Of a stretch of DNA of 64,000 bases, positions 36,220 through 50,200 are shown one piece after another (the stretch's first letter is position 1; the number at the start of each line of letters is the position of its first letter). This DNA comes from Calliopsis andreniformis (lineage: Eukaryota; Arthropoda; Insecta; Hymenoptera; Andrenidae): the NCBI RefSeq assembly GCF_051401765.1, contig NW_027480482.1, positions 2,232,001-2,296,000 on the forward strand, given 5' to 3'. The notes beneath the pieces are model-generated. The model saw nothing but the letters and a program-made list of their open reading frames with translations. It made no database searches and was not told the DNA's origin. A program made the translations under genes and the position numbers.

Positions 36220-38230
36220 CTTCAATTCTCAATCCTCAATCCTCAAACCTCAGTCCTCAGTCCTCAATCCTCACTCCTGAATACTCAACTTTCAATCCTC
36301 AATCCTCAATCCTCAATCCTCAATCCTCAATACTCAACCATCAATCCTCAATTCTCAATACTCAATAGAATATCCTGATTTCTCAGGATTCTATACTCAA
36401 ACCTCTATCCTCAACCCTGAGCCCTCATTCACAATCCTCAATCCTCAATCCTCAATCCTCAATTCTCAATCCTCAATCCTCAGCCCTCAGTCCTCAAACC
36501 TCAACCCTCAACCCTCAGCCCTCATCCTCAATCTTCAATCCTCAATCCTAAATCCTCAATCCTCAATTCTCAATCCTCGATCCTCAGTTCTCAGTCCTCA
36601 AGCCTCAGTCCTCAACGCTCTGCCCTCATCCTCAATCCTCAGTCCTCAGTCTTCAATCCTCAATCCTCAATCCTCAATCCTCAATCCTCAATCCTCAATC
36701 CTCAATCCTCAGTCCTCAAACCTCAATCCTGTATCCTCAATCCTGAATCCTCAATTTTCAGACCTCAGACCTCAACAATCAGTTGTCAATCCTCAATCCT
36801 CAATAGAATATCACCAATTCACAGTTTTCAATACTCAATACTCAATCTGCAATCTGCAAATCTCTATCCACAAACATCAATTCTCATCACTCAACCCTCA
36901 ACACTCAGTCCCCAATCCTCAATCTTCAATCCTCAATGCTCAATCCTCAATCCTCAATCCTCAATCTTCAATCCTCAATTCTCAATCTTGAATCCCCAAT
37001 ACTCAATCTTCAATCCTCAATCCTCAATACTCAATCCTCAATCCTCAATCCTCAATCCTCAGTCCTCAAACCTCAATCCTCAATCTTTAATCATAAATAC
37101 TCAATCTTCAATCCTCAATCCTCAATCCTCGATCGTCAGTCTTCAATCCTCAATACTCAATCTTCAATCCTCAATCCTCAATCCTCAATCCTCAATCCTC
37201 AATATTCAATCATCAATACTCAATCTTCAATCCCCAATCCTCAAACCTCAATCCTCAATCCTCATTCTTCAATCCTAAATACCCAATCCTTAATCTTCAA
37301 TCCTTAATCCTCAATTCTCAATTCTCAATCCTCAAGCCTTAATCCTCAGACTTCAAACATCAATATTCAACCCTCAGTCCTCGTCCTCAATCCACAACCC
37401 TCAATCCTCAGTGCTCAATATTCAATCATAAATAATCAATCTTCAATCCTCAATCCTCAATCCTCAATCCCCAATCCTCAATCCTCAATCTTCAACCCTG
37501 AATCCTCAATCCTCAATACTCAATCCTCCATCTTCAATCCTCAATACTCAATCTTCAATCCTCAATCCTCAATCGTCAATCCTCAATCCTCAATTTTCAA
37601 TCCTCAACACTCAATCTTCAATCCTCAATCCTCAATCCTCAATCCTCAATCCTCAATCCTCATTCTTCAATCCTCAATACCCAATCCTCAATCTTCAATC
37701 CTCAATCCTCAATCCTCAATCCTAATTCCTCAATCCTCATTCTTCAATCCTCAATACCCAATCCTCAATTTCAATCCTCAATCCTCAATACTCATTTCTC
37801 AATCCTCAATCCTCAACCCTCAGCCCTCATCCTCCATCCTCAGTACTCAATCCTCTATCCTCAATCTTCAATCCTCAATACTCAATCTTCAATCCTCATT
37901 CCTCAATCCTCAATACTCAATCCTCAATCTTCAATCCTCAAACATCTATCCTCAATTCTCAATCCTCAATCCTCAGTCCTCAGTCGTCAAACATCAATCC
38001 CCGACCCTTAGCACTCATCCTCAATCTTCATCCCTCAATCCTCAATCCTCAAACCTAAATCCTCTACCGTCAGTCCTCGTCCTCAATCCTCAAACCTCAA
38101 TCCTCAATCCTCAATATTCAATCATCAATTCTCAATCTTCAATCCTCAATCCTCAATCCTCAATCCTCAATCCTCAATCCTCAATCCTCAATCCTCAATA
38201 TTCAATCATCAATACTCAATCTTTAACCCT

Positions 38231-41200
38231 CAATCTTCAATCCTCAATACTCAATCTACAATCCTCAATCCTCAATCCTCAATACTCAATCCTCAATCCT
38301 CAATCTTCAACACTCAGTCCCCAATCCTCAATCTTCAATCCTCAATACTCAATCCTGAATCCTCAGTCCTCAATCCTCAATCCTCAATCCTGAATGCTCA
38401 ATCTTCAATCCTCAATCCTCAATCCTCAATCCTCAATCCTCAATCCTCAATCATCAATCCTCAATCTTCAATACTCAATCCTCAATCCTCAATACTCAAT
38501 CCTCAATACTCAACCATCAATCCTCAGTTCTCAATACACAATAGAATATCCTGAATTCTCAGGATTATATATTCAATCCTCAATCCTCAGCCCTGAGCCC
38601 ACATTCACAATCCTCAATCCTCAATCCTCAATCCTCAATTCTCAATCCTCAATCCTCAGTCCTCAGTCCTCAAACCTCAATCCTCAACCCTCAGCCCTCG
38701 TCCTCAATCTTCAATCCTCAATCCTCAATCCCCAATCCTCAATCTTCATTCCTCAATACTCTTTCTTCAATCCTCAATACTGAATCTTCAACCCTCAATC
38801 CTCAATCCTCAATACTCAATCCTCAATCCTCAATCTTCAACACTCAGTCCCCAATCCTCAATTTTCAATCCTCAATACTCAATCCTCAATCCTCAATCCT
38901 CAATCCTCAATCCTCAATCCTGAATGCTCAATCTTCAATCCTCAATCCTCAATCCTCAATCCGCAATCCTCAGCCCTCAGACCTCAAACCTCAATCCTCA
39001 ACCCTCAGCCCTCCTCCTCAAACTTCTATCCTCAATCCTCAATCCTCAATCCTCAATCCTCAATATTCAATCCTCAATACTCAATCTTCAATCCTCAATC
39101 CTCAATTCTAAATCCTCAATCCTCAATCCTCAATCGTCAGTCTTCAATCCTCAATACTCAATCTTCAATCCTCAATCCTCAATCTTCAATCCTCAACACT
39201 CAATCCTCAATCCCCAATCCTCAACCTTCAATCCTCAATACTCTTTCTTCAATCCTCAATCCTCAATCCGCAAGCCTCAATCCTCATTATTCAATCCTCA
39301 ACACCCAATCCTCAATCTTCAGTCCTCAATCATCAATCCTCAATTCTCAATCCTCATTCCTCAATCCTCAGTCCTCGAACCTCAATTCTGAATCCTCATT
39401 CCTGAATCCTCAATCTTCAGCCCTCAGTCATCAACAATCAGTTGTCAATCCTCAATCCTCAATAGAATATCCTCAATTCACAGTTTTCAGTTCTCAATAC
39501 TCAATCTGCAATCTTCAAACCTCTATCCACAATCATCAATTCTCATCACTCAACCCTCAACACTCTGTCCTCAATGCTCAATCCCCAATCCTCAATTCTC
39601 AATCTTCAATCCTCAATACTGAATCTTCAATCCTCAATCCTCAATCCTCAATACTCAATCCTCAATCCTCAATCTTCAACACTCAGTCCCCAATCCTCAA
39701 TCTTCAATCCTCAATACTCAATACTCAATCCTCAATCCTCAATCGTCAATCCTCAATCCTGAATGCTCAATCTTCAATCCTCAATCCTCAATCCTCAATC
39801 CTCAATCTTCGATCCTCAATACTCAATCTTCAATCGTCAACCCTCAATCTTCAATCCTCAATACTCAACCTTCAATACTCAATCCTCAATCCTCAATCCT
39901 CAATACACAATCCTCAATCTTCTATCCTCAATACTCAATCCTCAATTTACAATCCTCAATCCTCAATCCTCAGACCTCAAACATCAATACTCAACCGTCA
40001 GTCCTCGTCCTCAATCCACAACCCTGAATCCCCAACCCTCAACCATCGATCCTCAATACTCAACCATCAATCCTCAATTCTCAATATTCAATAGAATATA
40101 CTGAACTCTGATGGTTCAATTCTCAATCCACAATATTCAATAATCAAACCTCAATCCTCAAACATCAATTCTCAACACTCAATCCCCAACACTCAGTCCT
40201 CTCTCTTCAATCCTCCATCCACAACCCTCAATCCTCAAGCGTCAATCCTCAATCCTCAATCCTCAATCTTCAATCCTCAATCCTCAATCCTCAATTCTCA
40301 ATACTCAATCCTCAATCCTCATACCTCAAACACCAATACTCAACCCTCAGTCCTCGTCCTCAATTCACAACACTCAATCCTCAATCCTCAATCTTCAATC
40401 ATCAGTATACAATCTTCTGTCCTCAATCCTCGATCCTTAATCCTCAATCCTCAATCCTCAATGTTCAATCCGCGATACCCAATCCTCAATCTTCAATCCT
40501 CAATCCTCAATCATCAATCCTCAATCCTCAATCCTCAATCCTCAATCCTCAATCCTCAGTCCTCAAACCTCAATCCTCAATCTTCAATCCTCAATACTCA
40601 ATCTTCTATCCTCAGTCCTCAATCCTCTATCCTCAATCCTCAATCCTCAATCGTCAGTATTCAATCCTCAATACTCAATCTTCAATCCTCAATCCTCAAT
40701 CCTCAATCCTCAATCCTCATTCTTCAATCCTCTATACCCAATCCTCAATCTTCAATCCTCAATCCTCAAACCTCAATTCTCAATCCTCGATCCTCAGTCC
40801 TTAGTCCTCAAACCTCAATCCTCAACACTCAGCCCTCATCCTCAATCCTCAATCCTCAATCTTCAATCCTCAATCCTCAATCCTCAATCCTCAATCCTCA
40901 ATCCTCAGTCTTCAATCCTCAATCCTCAATCATCAATCCTCAACCCTCAATCTTCAATCCTCAATACTCAATCCTCAATCTTCAATCCTCAATCCTCAGT
41001 CCTCAATTCTCAATACTCAATCCTCAATCCTCATACCTCAAACACCAATACTCAACCCTCAGTCCTCGTCCTCAATCCACAGCACTCAATCCTCAATCCT
41101 CAATCTTCAATCATCAATATACAATCTTCAGTCCTCAATCCTCGATCCTCAATCCTCAATCCTCAATCCTCAATGTTCAATCCGCGATACCCAATCCTCA

Positions 41201-44200
41201 ATCTTCAATCCTCAATCCCCAATCATCAATCCTCAATCCTCAATCCTCAATCCTCAATCCTCAATCCTCAGTCCTCAAACCTCAATCCTCAATCTTCAAT
41301 CCTCAATACTCTATCTTCAATCCTCAGACCTCAATCCTCAATCCTCAATCCTCAATCCTCAATCGTCAGTCTTCAATCCTCAATACTCAATCATCAATCC
41401 TCAATCCTCAATCCTCAATCCTCAATCCTCATTCTTCAATCCTCTATACCCAATCCTCAATCTTCAATCCTCAATCCTCAATCCTCAATTCTCAATCCTC
41501 GATCCTCAGTCCTTAGTCCTCAAACCTCAATCCTCAACACTCAGCCCTCGTCCTCAATCCTCAATCGTCAGTCTTCAATCCTTAGTCCTCAATCCTCAAT
41601 CCTCAATCCTCAATCCTCAGTCTTCAATCCTCAATACTCCATCCTCAATCTTCAATCCTCAACCCTCAATCCTCAATTCTCAATCCTCAATCCTCAATCC
41701 GCAGACCTCAAACATCAATACTCAACCCTCAGTCCTCGTCCTCAGTCCACAACACTCAATCCTCAATCCTCAATATTCAATCATCAATATACAATCTTCA
41801 GTCATCAATCCTCGATCCTCAATCCTCAATACTCAACCCTCAATGTTCAATCCGCGATACCCAATCCTCAATCTTCAGTCCTCAGTCCGCAATCATCAAT
41901 CCTCAATCCTCAATCCTCAATCCTCAATCCTCAATCCTCAGTCATCAAACCTCAATCCTCAATCTTCAATCCTCAATACTCAATCTTCAATCCTCAGTCC
42001 TCAATCCTCAATCCTCAATCCTCAATCCTCAATCGTCAGTATTCAATCCTCAATACTCAATCTTCAATCCTCAATCCTCAATCCTCAATCCTCAATCCTC
42101 ATTCTTCAATCCTCTATACCCAATCCTCAATCTTCAATCCTCAATCCTCAAACCTCAATTCTCAATCCTCGATCCTCAGTCCTTAGTCCTCAAACCTCAA
42201 TCCTCAACACTCAGCCCTCATCCTCAATCCTCAATCCTCAATCTTCAATCCTCAATCCTCAATCCTCAATCCTCAATCCTCAATCCTCAGTCTTCAATCC
42301 TCAATCCTCAATCATCAATCCTCAACCCTCAATCTTCAATCCTCAATACTCAATCCTCAATCTTCAATCCTCAATCCTCAGTCCTCAATTCTCAATACTC
42401 AATCCTCAATCCTCATACCTCAAACACCAATACTCAACCCTCAGTCCTCGTCCTCAATCCACAGCACTCAATCCTCAATCCTCAATCTTCAATCATCAAT
42501 ATACAATCTTCAGTCCTCAATCCTCGATCCTCAATCCTCAATCCTCAATCCTCAATGTTCAATCCGCGATACCCAATCCTCAATCTTCAATCCTCAATCC
42601 CCAATCATCAATCCTCAATCCTCAATCCTCAATCCTCAATCCTCAATCCTCAGTCCTCAAACCTCAATCCTCAATCTTCAATCCTCAATACTCTATCTTC
42701 AATCCTCAGACCTCAATCCTCATTCCTCAATCCTCAATCCTCAATCGTCAGTCTTCAATCCTCAATACTCAATCATCAATCCTCAATCCTCAATCCTCAA
42801 TCCTCAATCCTCATTCTTCAATCCTCTATACCCAATCCTCAATCTTCAATCCTCAATCCTCAATCCTCAATTCTCAATCCTCGATCCTCAGTCCTTAGTC
42901 CTCAAACCTCAATCCTCAACACTCAGCCCTCGTCCTCAATCCTCAATCGTCAGTCTTCAATCCTTAGTCCTCAATCCTCAATCCTCAATCCTCAATCCTC
43001 AGTCTTCAATCCTCAATACTCCATCCTCAATCTTCAATCCTCAACCCTCAATCCTCAATTCTCAATCCTCAATCCTCAATCCGCAGACCTCAAACATCAA
43101 TACTCAACCCTCAGTCCTCGTCCTCAGTCCACAACACTCAATCCTCAATCCTCAATATTCAATCATCAATATACAATCTTCAGTCATCAATCCTCGATCC
43201 TCAATCCTCAATACTCAACCCTCAATGTTCAATCCGCGATACCCAATCCTCAATCTTCAGTCCTCAGTCCGCAATCATCAATCCTCAATCCTCAATCCTC
43301 AATCCTCAATCCTCAATCCTCAGTCATCAAACCTCAATCCTCAATCTTCAATCCTCAATACTCAATCTTCAATCCTCAGTCCTCAATCCTCAATCCTCAA
43401 TCCTCAATCCTCAATCGTCAGTCTTCAATCCTCAATACTCAATCTTCAATCCTCAATCCTCAACTCTCAATCCTTAATCCTCATTCTTCAATTCTTTATA
43501 CCCAATCCTCAATCTTCAATCCTCAATCCTCAATCCTCAATTCTCAATCCTCGATCCTCAGTCCTCAGTCCTCAAACCTCAATCCTCAACACTCAGCCCT
43601 CATCCTCAATCCTCAATCCTCAGTCTTCAATCCTCAATCCTCAATCCTCAATCCTCAATCCTCAATCCTCAGTCTTCAATCCTCAATACTCCATCCTCAA
43701 TATTCAATCCTCGACACTCAATCCTCAATCCTCAATCTTCAATCATCAATATACAATCTTCAGTCCTCAATCCTCAATCCTCAATCCTCAATCCTCAATC
43801 CTCAATCCTTAACGTTCAATCCGCGATACCCAATCCTCAATCTTCTATCCTCAATCCTCAATCATCAATCCGCAAACCTCAATCCTCAATCCTCAATCCT
43901 CAATCCTCAATCCTCTATTCGCAATACTCAATCCTCAATCCTCAGACCTCAAACATCAATACTCAACCCTCAGTCCTCGTCCTCAATCCACAACACTCAA
44001 TCCTCAATCCTCAATATTCAATCATCAATATACAATCTTCAGTCCTCAATCCTCGATCCTCAATCCTCAATACTCAATCCTCAATGTTCAATCCGCGATA
44101 CCCAATCCTCAATCTTCAATCCTCAGTCCGCAATCATCAATCCTCAATCCTCAATCCTCAATCCTCAATCCTCAATCCTCAGTCATCAAACCTCAATCCT

Positions 44201-47200
44201 CAATCTTCAATCCTCAATACTCAATCTTCAATCCTCAGTCCTCAATCCTCAATCCTCAATCCTCAATCCTCAATCGTCAGTCTTCAATCCTCAATACTCA
44301 ATCTTCAATCCTCAATCCTCAACTCTCAATCCTTAATCCTCATTCTTCAATTCTTTATACCCAATCCTCAATCTTCAATCCTCAATCCTCAATCCTCAAT
44401 TCTCAATCCTCGATCCTCAGTCCTCAGTCCTCAAACATCAATCCTCAACACTCAGCCCTCATCCTCAATCCTCAATCCTCAGTCTTCAATCCTCAATCCT
44501 CAATCCCCAATCCTCAATCCTCAATCCTCAGTCTTCAATCCTCAATACTCCATCCTCAATCTTCAATCCTCAACCCTCAATCCTCAATTCTCAATCCTCA
44601 ATCCTCAATCCTCAGACCTCAAACATAAATACTCAACCCTCAGTCCTCGTCCTCAGTCCACAACACTCAATCCTCAATCCTAAATCTTCAATCATCAATA
44701 TACAATCTTCAGTCCTCAATCCTCAATCCTCAATCCTCAATCCTCAATCCTTAATGTTCAATCCGTGATACCCAATCCTCAATCTTCAATCCTCAATCCT
44801 CAATAATCAATCCTCAAACCTCAATCCTCAATCCTCAATACCCAATCCTCAATTCTCAATCCTCAATCCTCAATCCTCAATATTCAATCGTCATTCTTCA
44901 ATCCTCAATACTCAATCTTCAATACTCAATCCTCAATCCTCAATCCTCAATCCTCAATTCTCAATCCTCGATCCTCAGTCCTCAGTCCTCAATCCTCAAT
45001 CCTCAATCCTCAGTCCTCAAACCTCAATCCTGAATCCTCAATCCTGAATCCTCAATCTTCAGACCTCAGACCTCAACAATCAGTTGTCAATCCTCAATCC
45101 TCAATAGAATATCACTAATGCACAGTTTTCAATACTCAATACTCAATCTGCAATCCGCAAATCTCTATCCACAAACATAAATTCTCATCACTCAACCCTC
45201 AACACTCAGTCCCCAATCCTCAATCTTCAATCCTCAATCCTCAATCCTCAATCCTCAATCCTCAATCTTCAATCCTCAATTCTCTATCTTGAATACCCAA
45301 TACTCAATCTTCAATACTCAATCCTTAATCCTCAATCCTCAACCCTCAATCCTCAATCCTCAATTCTCAATCCTCTATCCTCAGCCCTCAGTCCTCAAAC
45401 CTCAATCCTCAACCCTCAGCCCTCATCCTCAATCTTCAATCCTCAATCCTCAATCCTCAATCCCCAATCCTCAATCTTCAATCCTCAATACTCTTTCTTC
45501 AATCCTCAATCCTCAATCCTCAATCCTCAATCCTCATTTTTCAATCCTCAATACCCAATCCTCAATCTTCAATCCTCAATCCTCAATCCTCAATTCTCAA
45601 TCCTCAATCCTCAATTCTCAGACCTCAAACATCAATACTCAGCCCTCAGTCCTCGTCCTCAATCCACAATCCTCAATCCTCTATCCTCAATCTTCTATCA
45701 TCAATATTCAATCTTCAATCCTCAATCCTCTATTCTCAATCCTCAATCCTCAATCCTAAATGTTCAATCCTCAATACCCAATCCTCAGTCTTCAATCCTC
45801 AATCCTCAATCCTCAGACCTCAAACATCAATACTCAACCCTCAGTCCTCGTCCTCAATCGACAACACTCAATCCTCAATCCTCAATCTTCAATCATCAAT
45901 ATACAATCTTCAGTCCTCAATCCTTAATCCTCAATCCTCAATCCTCAATCCTCAATGTTCAATCCGCGATACCCAATCCTCAATCTCCATTCCTCAATCC
46001 TCAATCATCAATCCTCAATCCTCAATCCTCAATCCTCAATCCTCAATCCACAGTCCTCAAACCTCAATCCTCTATCTTCAATCCTAAATACTCAATCTTC
46101 AATCCTCAATCCTTAATTCTCAATTCTCAATCCTCAATCCTCGATCGTCAGTCTTCAATCCTCAATACTCAATCTTCAATCCTCAATCCTCAATCGTCAG
46201 TCTTCAACCCTCAATACTCAATCTTCAATCCTCAACACTCAATCCTCAATCCTCAATCCTCAATCCTCATTCTTCAATCCTCCATACCCAATCCACAATC
46301 TTCAATCCTCAATCCTCAATCCTCAATCCTCAATTCTCAATCCTCAATCCTCAGCCCTCCGTCCTCAAACCTCAATCCTCAAAAGTCAGCCCTCATTCTC
46401 AATCCTCAATCCTCAATCCGCAATCCTCAATCTTCAATCTTCAATACTCAATCTTCAATCCTCAATCCTCAGTCCTCAAACCTCAATTCTGAATCCTCAA
46501 TCCTGAATCCTCAATCTTCGGCCCTCAGTCCTCTACAATCAGTTGTCAATCCTCAATTCTCAGTAGAATATCCTCAATTCACAGTTTTCAATACTCAATA
46601 CTCAATCTGCAGTCTTCAAACCTCTATCCACAAACAACAATTCCCGTTACTCAACCCTCATCACTCAGTCGTCAATGTTCAATCCTCAAGCCTCAAGCCT
46701 CAATCCTCAATCCTCAATCGTCAATCTTCAATCCTCAATACTCAATCTTCGATTCTCAATCCTCAATACTCAATCCTCAATCCTCATTCTTCAATCCTCA
46801 ATACCCAATCCTCAATCTTCAATCCTCCATCCTCAATCCTCAATCCTCAATCCACAATCCTCATTCTTCAATCCTCAATACCCAATCCTCAATCTTCAAT
46901 CCTCAATCCTCAATCCTCAATCTTCAATCTTCAATACTCAATCTCCAATCCTCAATCCTCAGACCTCAAACCTCAATTCTGAATCCTCAATTCTGAATCC
47001 TCATTCCTGAATCCTCAATCTTCAGCCCTCAGTCATCAACAATCAGTTGTGTATCCTCAATCCTCAATAGAATATCCTCAATTCACAGTTTTCAATACTC
47101 AATACTCAATCTGCAATCTTCAAACCTCTATCCACAATCATCAATTCTCATCACTCAGCCCTCAACACTCTGTCCTCAATGCTCAATCCTCAATCCTCAA

Positions 47201-50200
47201 TTCTCAATCTTCAATCCTCAATACTGAATCTTCAATCCTCAATCCTCAATCCTCAATACTCAATCCTCAATCCTCAATCTTCAACACTCAGTCCCCAATC
47301 CTCAATCTTCAATCCTCAATACTCAATACTCAATCCTCAATCCTCAATCCTCAATCCTCAATCCTGAATGCTCAATCTTCAATCCTCAATCCTCAATCCT
47401 CAATCCTCAATCTTCGATCCTCAATACTCAATCCTCAATCGTCAACCCTCAATCTTCAATCCTCAATCCTCAGTCTTCAATCCTCAATCCTCAATCCTCA
47501 ATCCTCAATCCTCAATCCTCAGTCTTCAATCCTCAATACTCCATCCTCAATCTTCAATCCTCAACCCTCAATCCTCAATTCTCAATCCTCAATCCTCAAT
47601 CCGCAGACCTCAAACATCAATACTCAACCCTCAGTCCTCGTCCTCAATCCACAACACTCAATCCTCAATCCTCAATATTCAATCATCAATATACAATCTT
47701 CAGTCCTCAATCCTCGATCCTCAATCCTCAATACTCAATCCTCAATGTTCAATCCGCGATACCCAATCCTCAATCTTCAATCCTCAGTCCGCAATCATCA
47801 ATCCTCAATCCTCAATCCTCAATCCTCAATCCTCAATCCTCAGTCATCAAACCTCAATCCTCAATCTTCAATCCTCAATACTCAATCTTCAATCCTCAGT
47901 CCTCAATCCTCAATCCTCAATCCTCAATCCTCAATCGTCAGTCTTCAATCCTCAATACTCAATCTTCAATCCTCAATCCTCAACTCTCAATCCTTAATCC
48001 TCATTCTTCAATTCTTTATACCCAATCCTCAATCTTCAATCCTCAATCCTCAATCCTCAATTCTCAATCCTCGATCCTCAGTCCTCAGTCCTCAAACCTC
48101 AATCCTCAACACTCAGCCCTCATCCTCAATCCTCAATCCTCAGTCTTCAATCCTCAATCCTCAATCCTCAATCCTCAATCCTCAATCCTCAATCTTCAAT
48201 CATCAATATACAATCTTCAGTCCTCAATCCTCAATCCTCAATCCTCAATCCTCAATCCTCAATCCTTAATGTTCAATCCGCGATACCCAATCCTCAATCT
48301 TCAATCCTCAATCCTCAATCATCAATCCGCAAACCTCAATCCTCAATCCTCAATCCTCAATCCTCAATCCTCTATTCGCAATACTCAATCCTCAATCCTC
48401 AGACCTCAAACATCAATACTCAACCCTCAGTCCTCGTCCTCAATCCACAACACTCAATCCTCAATCCTCAATATTCAATCATCAATATACAATCTTCAGT
48501 CCTCAATCCTCGATCCTCAATCCTCAATACTCAATCCTCAATGTTCAATCCGCGATACCCAATCCTCAATCTTCAATCCTCAGTCCGCAATCATCAATCC
48601 TCAATCCTCAATCCTCAATCCTCAATCCTCAATCCTCAGTCATCAAACCTCAATCCTCAATCTCCAATCCTCAATACTCAATCTTCAATCCTCAGTCCTC
48701 AATCCTCAATCCTCAATCCTCAATCCTCAATCGTCAGTCTTCAATCCTCAATACTCAATCTTCAATCCTCAATCCTCAACTCTCAATCCTTAATCCTCAT
48801 TCTTCAATTCTTTATACCCAATCCTCAATCTTCAATCCTCAATCCTCAATCCTCAATTCTCAATCCTCGATCCTCAGTCCTCAGTCCTCAAACCTCAATC
48901 CTCAACACTCAGCCCTCATCCTCAATCCTCAATCCTCAGTCTTCAATCCTCAATCCTCAATCCTCAATCCTCAATCCTCAATCGTCAATCTTCAATCCTC
49001 AATACTCAATCTTCGATTCTCAATCCTCAATACTCAATCCTCAATCCTCATTCTTCAATCCTCAATCCTCAGCCCTCAGTCCTCAAACCTCAGTCCTCAA
49101 CCCTCAGCCCTCATCCTCAATCTTCAATCCTCAATCCTCAATCCTCAATCCCCAATACTCAATCTTCAATCCCCAATACTCTTTCTTCAATCCTCAATCC
49201 TCAATCCTCAATCCTCAATCCTCAATCCTCAATCCTCAATCCTCAATTCTCAATCCTCAATCCTCAATCCTCAATCCTCAATCTTCAATTCTCAATCCTC
49301 AATCCTCAAACCTCAGTCCTCAGTCCTCAATCCTCACTCCTGAATACTCAACTTTCAATCCTCAATCCTCAATCCTCAATCCTCAATCCTCAATACTCAA
49401 CCATCAATCCTCAATTCTCAATACTCAATAGAATATCCTGATTTCTCAGGATTCTATACTCAAACCTCTATCCTCAACCCTGAGCCCTCATTCACAATCC
49501 TCAATCCTCAATCCTCAATCCTCAATTCTCAATCCTCAATCCTCAGCCCTCAGTCCTCAAACCTCAACCCTCAACCCTCAGCCCTCATCCTCAATCTTCA
49601 ATCCTCAATCCTAAATCCTCAATCCTCAATTCTCAATCCTCGATCCTCAGTTCTCAGTCCTCAAGCCTCAGTCCTCAACGCTCTGCCCTCATCCTCAATC
49701 CTCAGTCCTCAGTCTTCAATCCTCAATCCTCAATCCTCAATCCTCAATCCTCAATCCTCAATCCTCAATCCTCAGTCCTCAAACCTCAATCCTGTATCCT
49801 CAATCCTGAATCCTCAATTTTCAGACCTCAGACCTCAACAATCAGTTGTCAATCCTCAATCCTCAATAGAATATCACCAATTCACAGTTTTCAATACTCA
49901 ATACTCAATCTGCAATCTGCAAATCTCTATCCACAAACATCAATTCTCATCACTCAACCCTCAACACTCAGTCCCCAATCCTCAATCTTCAATCCTCAAT
50001 GCTCAATCCTCAATCCTCAATCCTCAATCTTCAATCCTCAATTCTCAATCTTGAATCCCCAATACTCAATCTTCAATCCTCAATCCTCAATACTCAATCC
50101 TCAATCCTCAATCCTCAATCCTCAGTCCTCAAACCTCAATCCTCAATCTTTAATCATAAATACTCAATCTTCAATCCTCAATCCTCAATCCTCGATCGTC

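Larger units (their letters stand above)
26556..38230. repeat. 11.67-kb tandem duplication, copy 1
   Basis: The order of variants from about 26.56 to 38.23 kb is repeated immediately downstream. Landmarks at 26721, 27251, 28090 and 28788 recur at 38394, 38924, 39763 and 40461 (offset 11,673). Landmarks at 32226, 33612, 33986, 35206, 36936 and 37999 recur at offset 13,063. Scattered substitutions separate the copies, for example CAATGCTC at about 26622 against CAATCCTC in copy 2, and AACATTCAG at about 29153 against AACACTCAG. That argues against simple read duplication. It holds most CGCG modules and five module A copies (near 27759, 32011, 33469, 33974, 36773). No gene seen. Confidence 0.88.
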
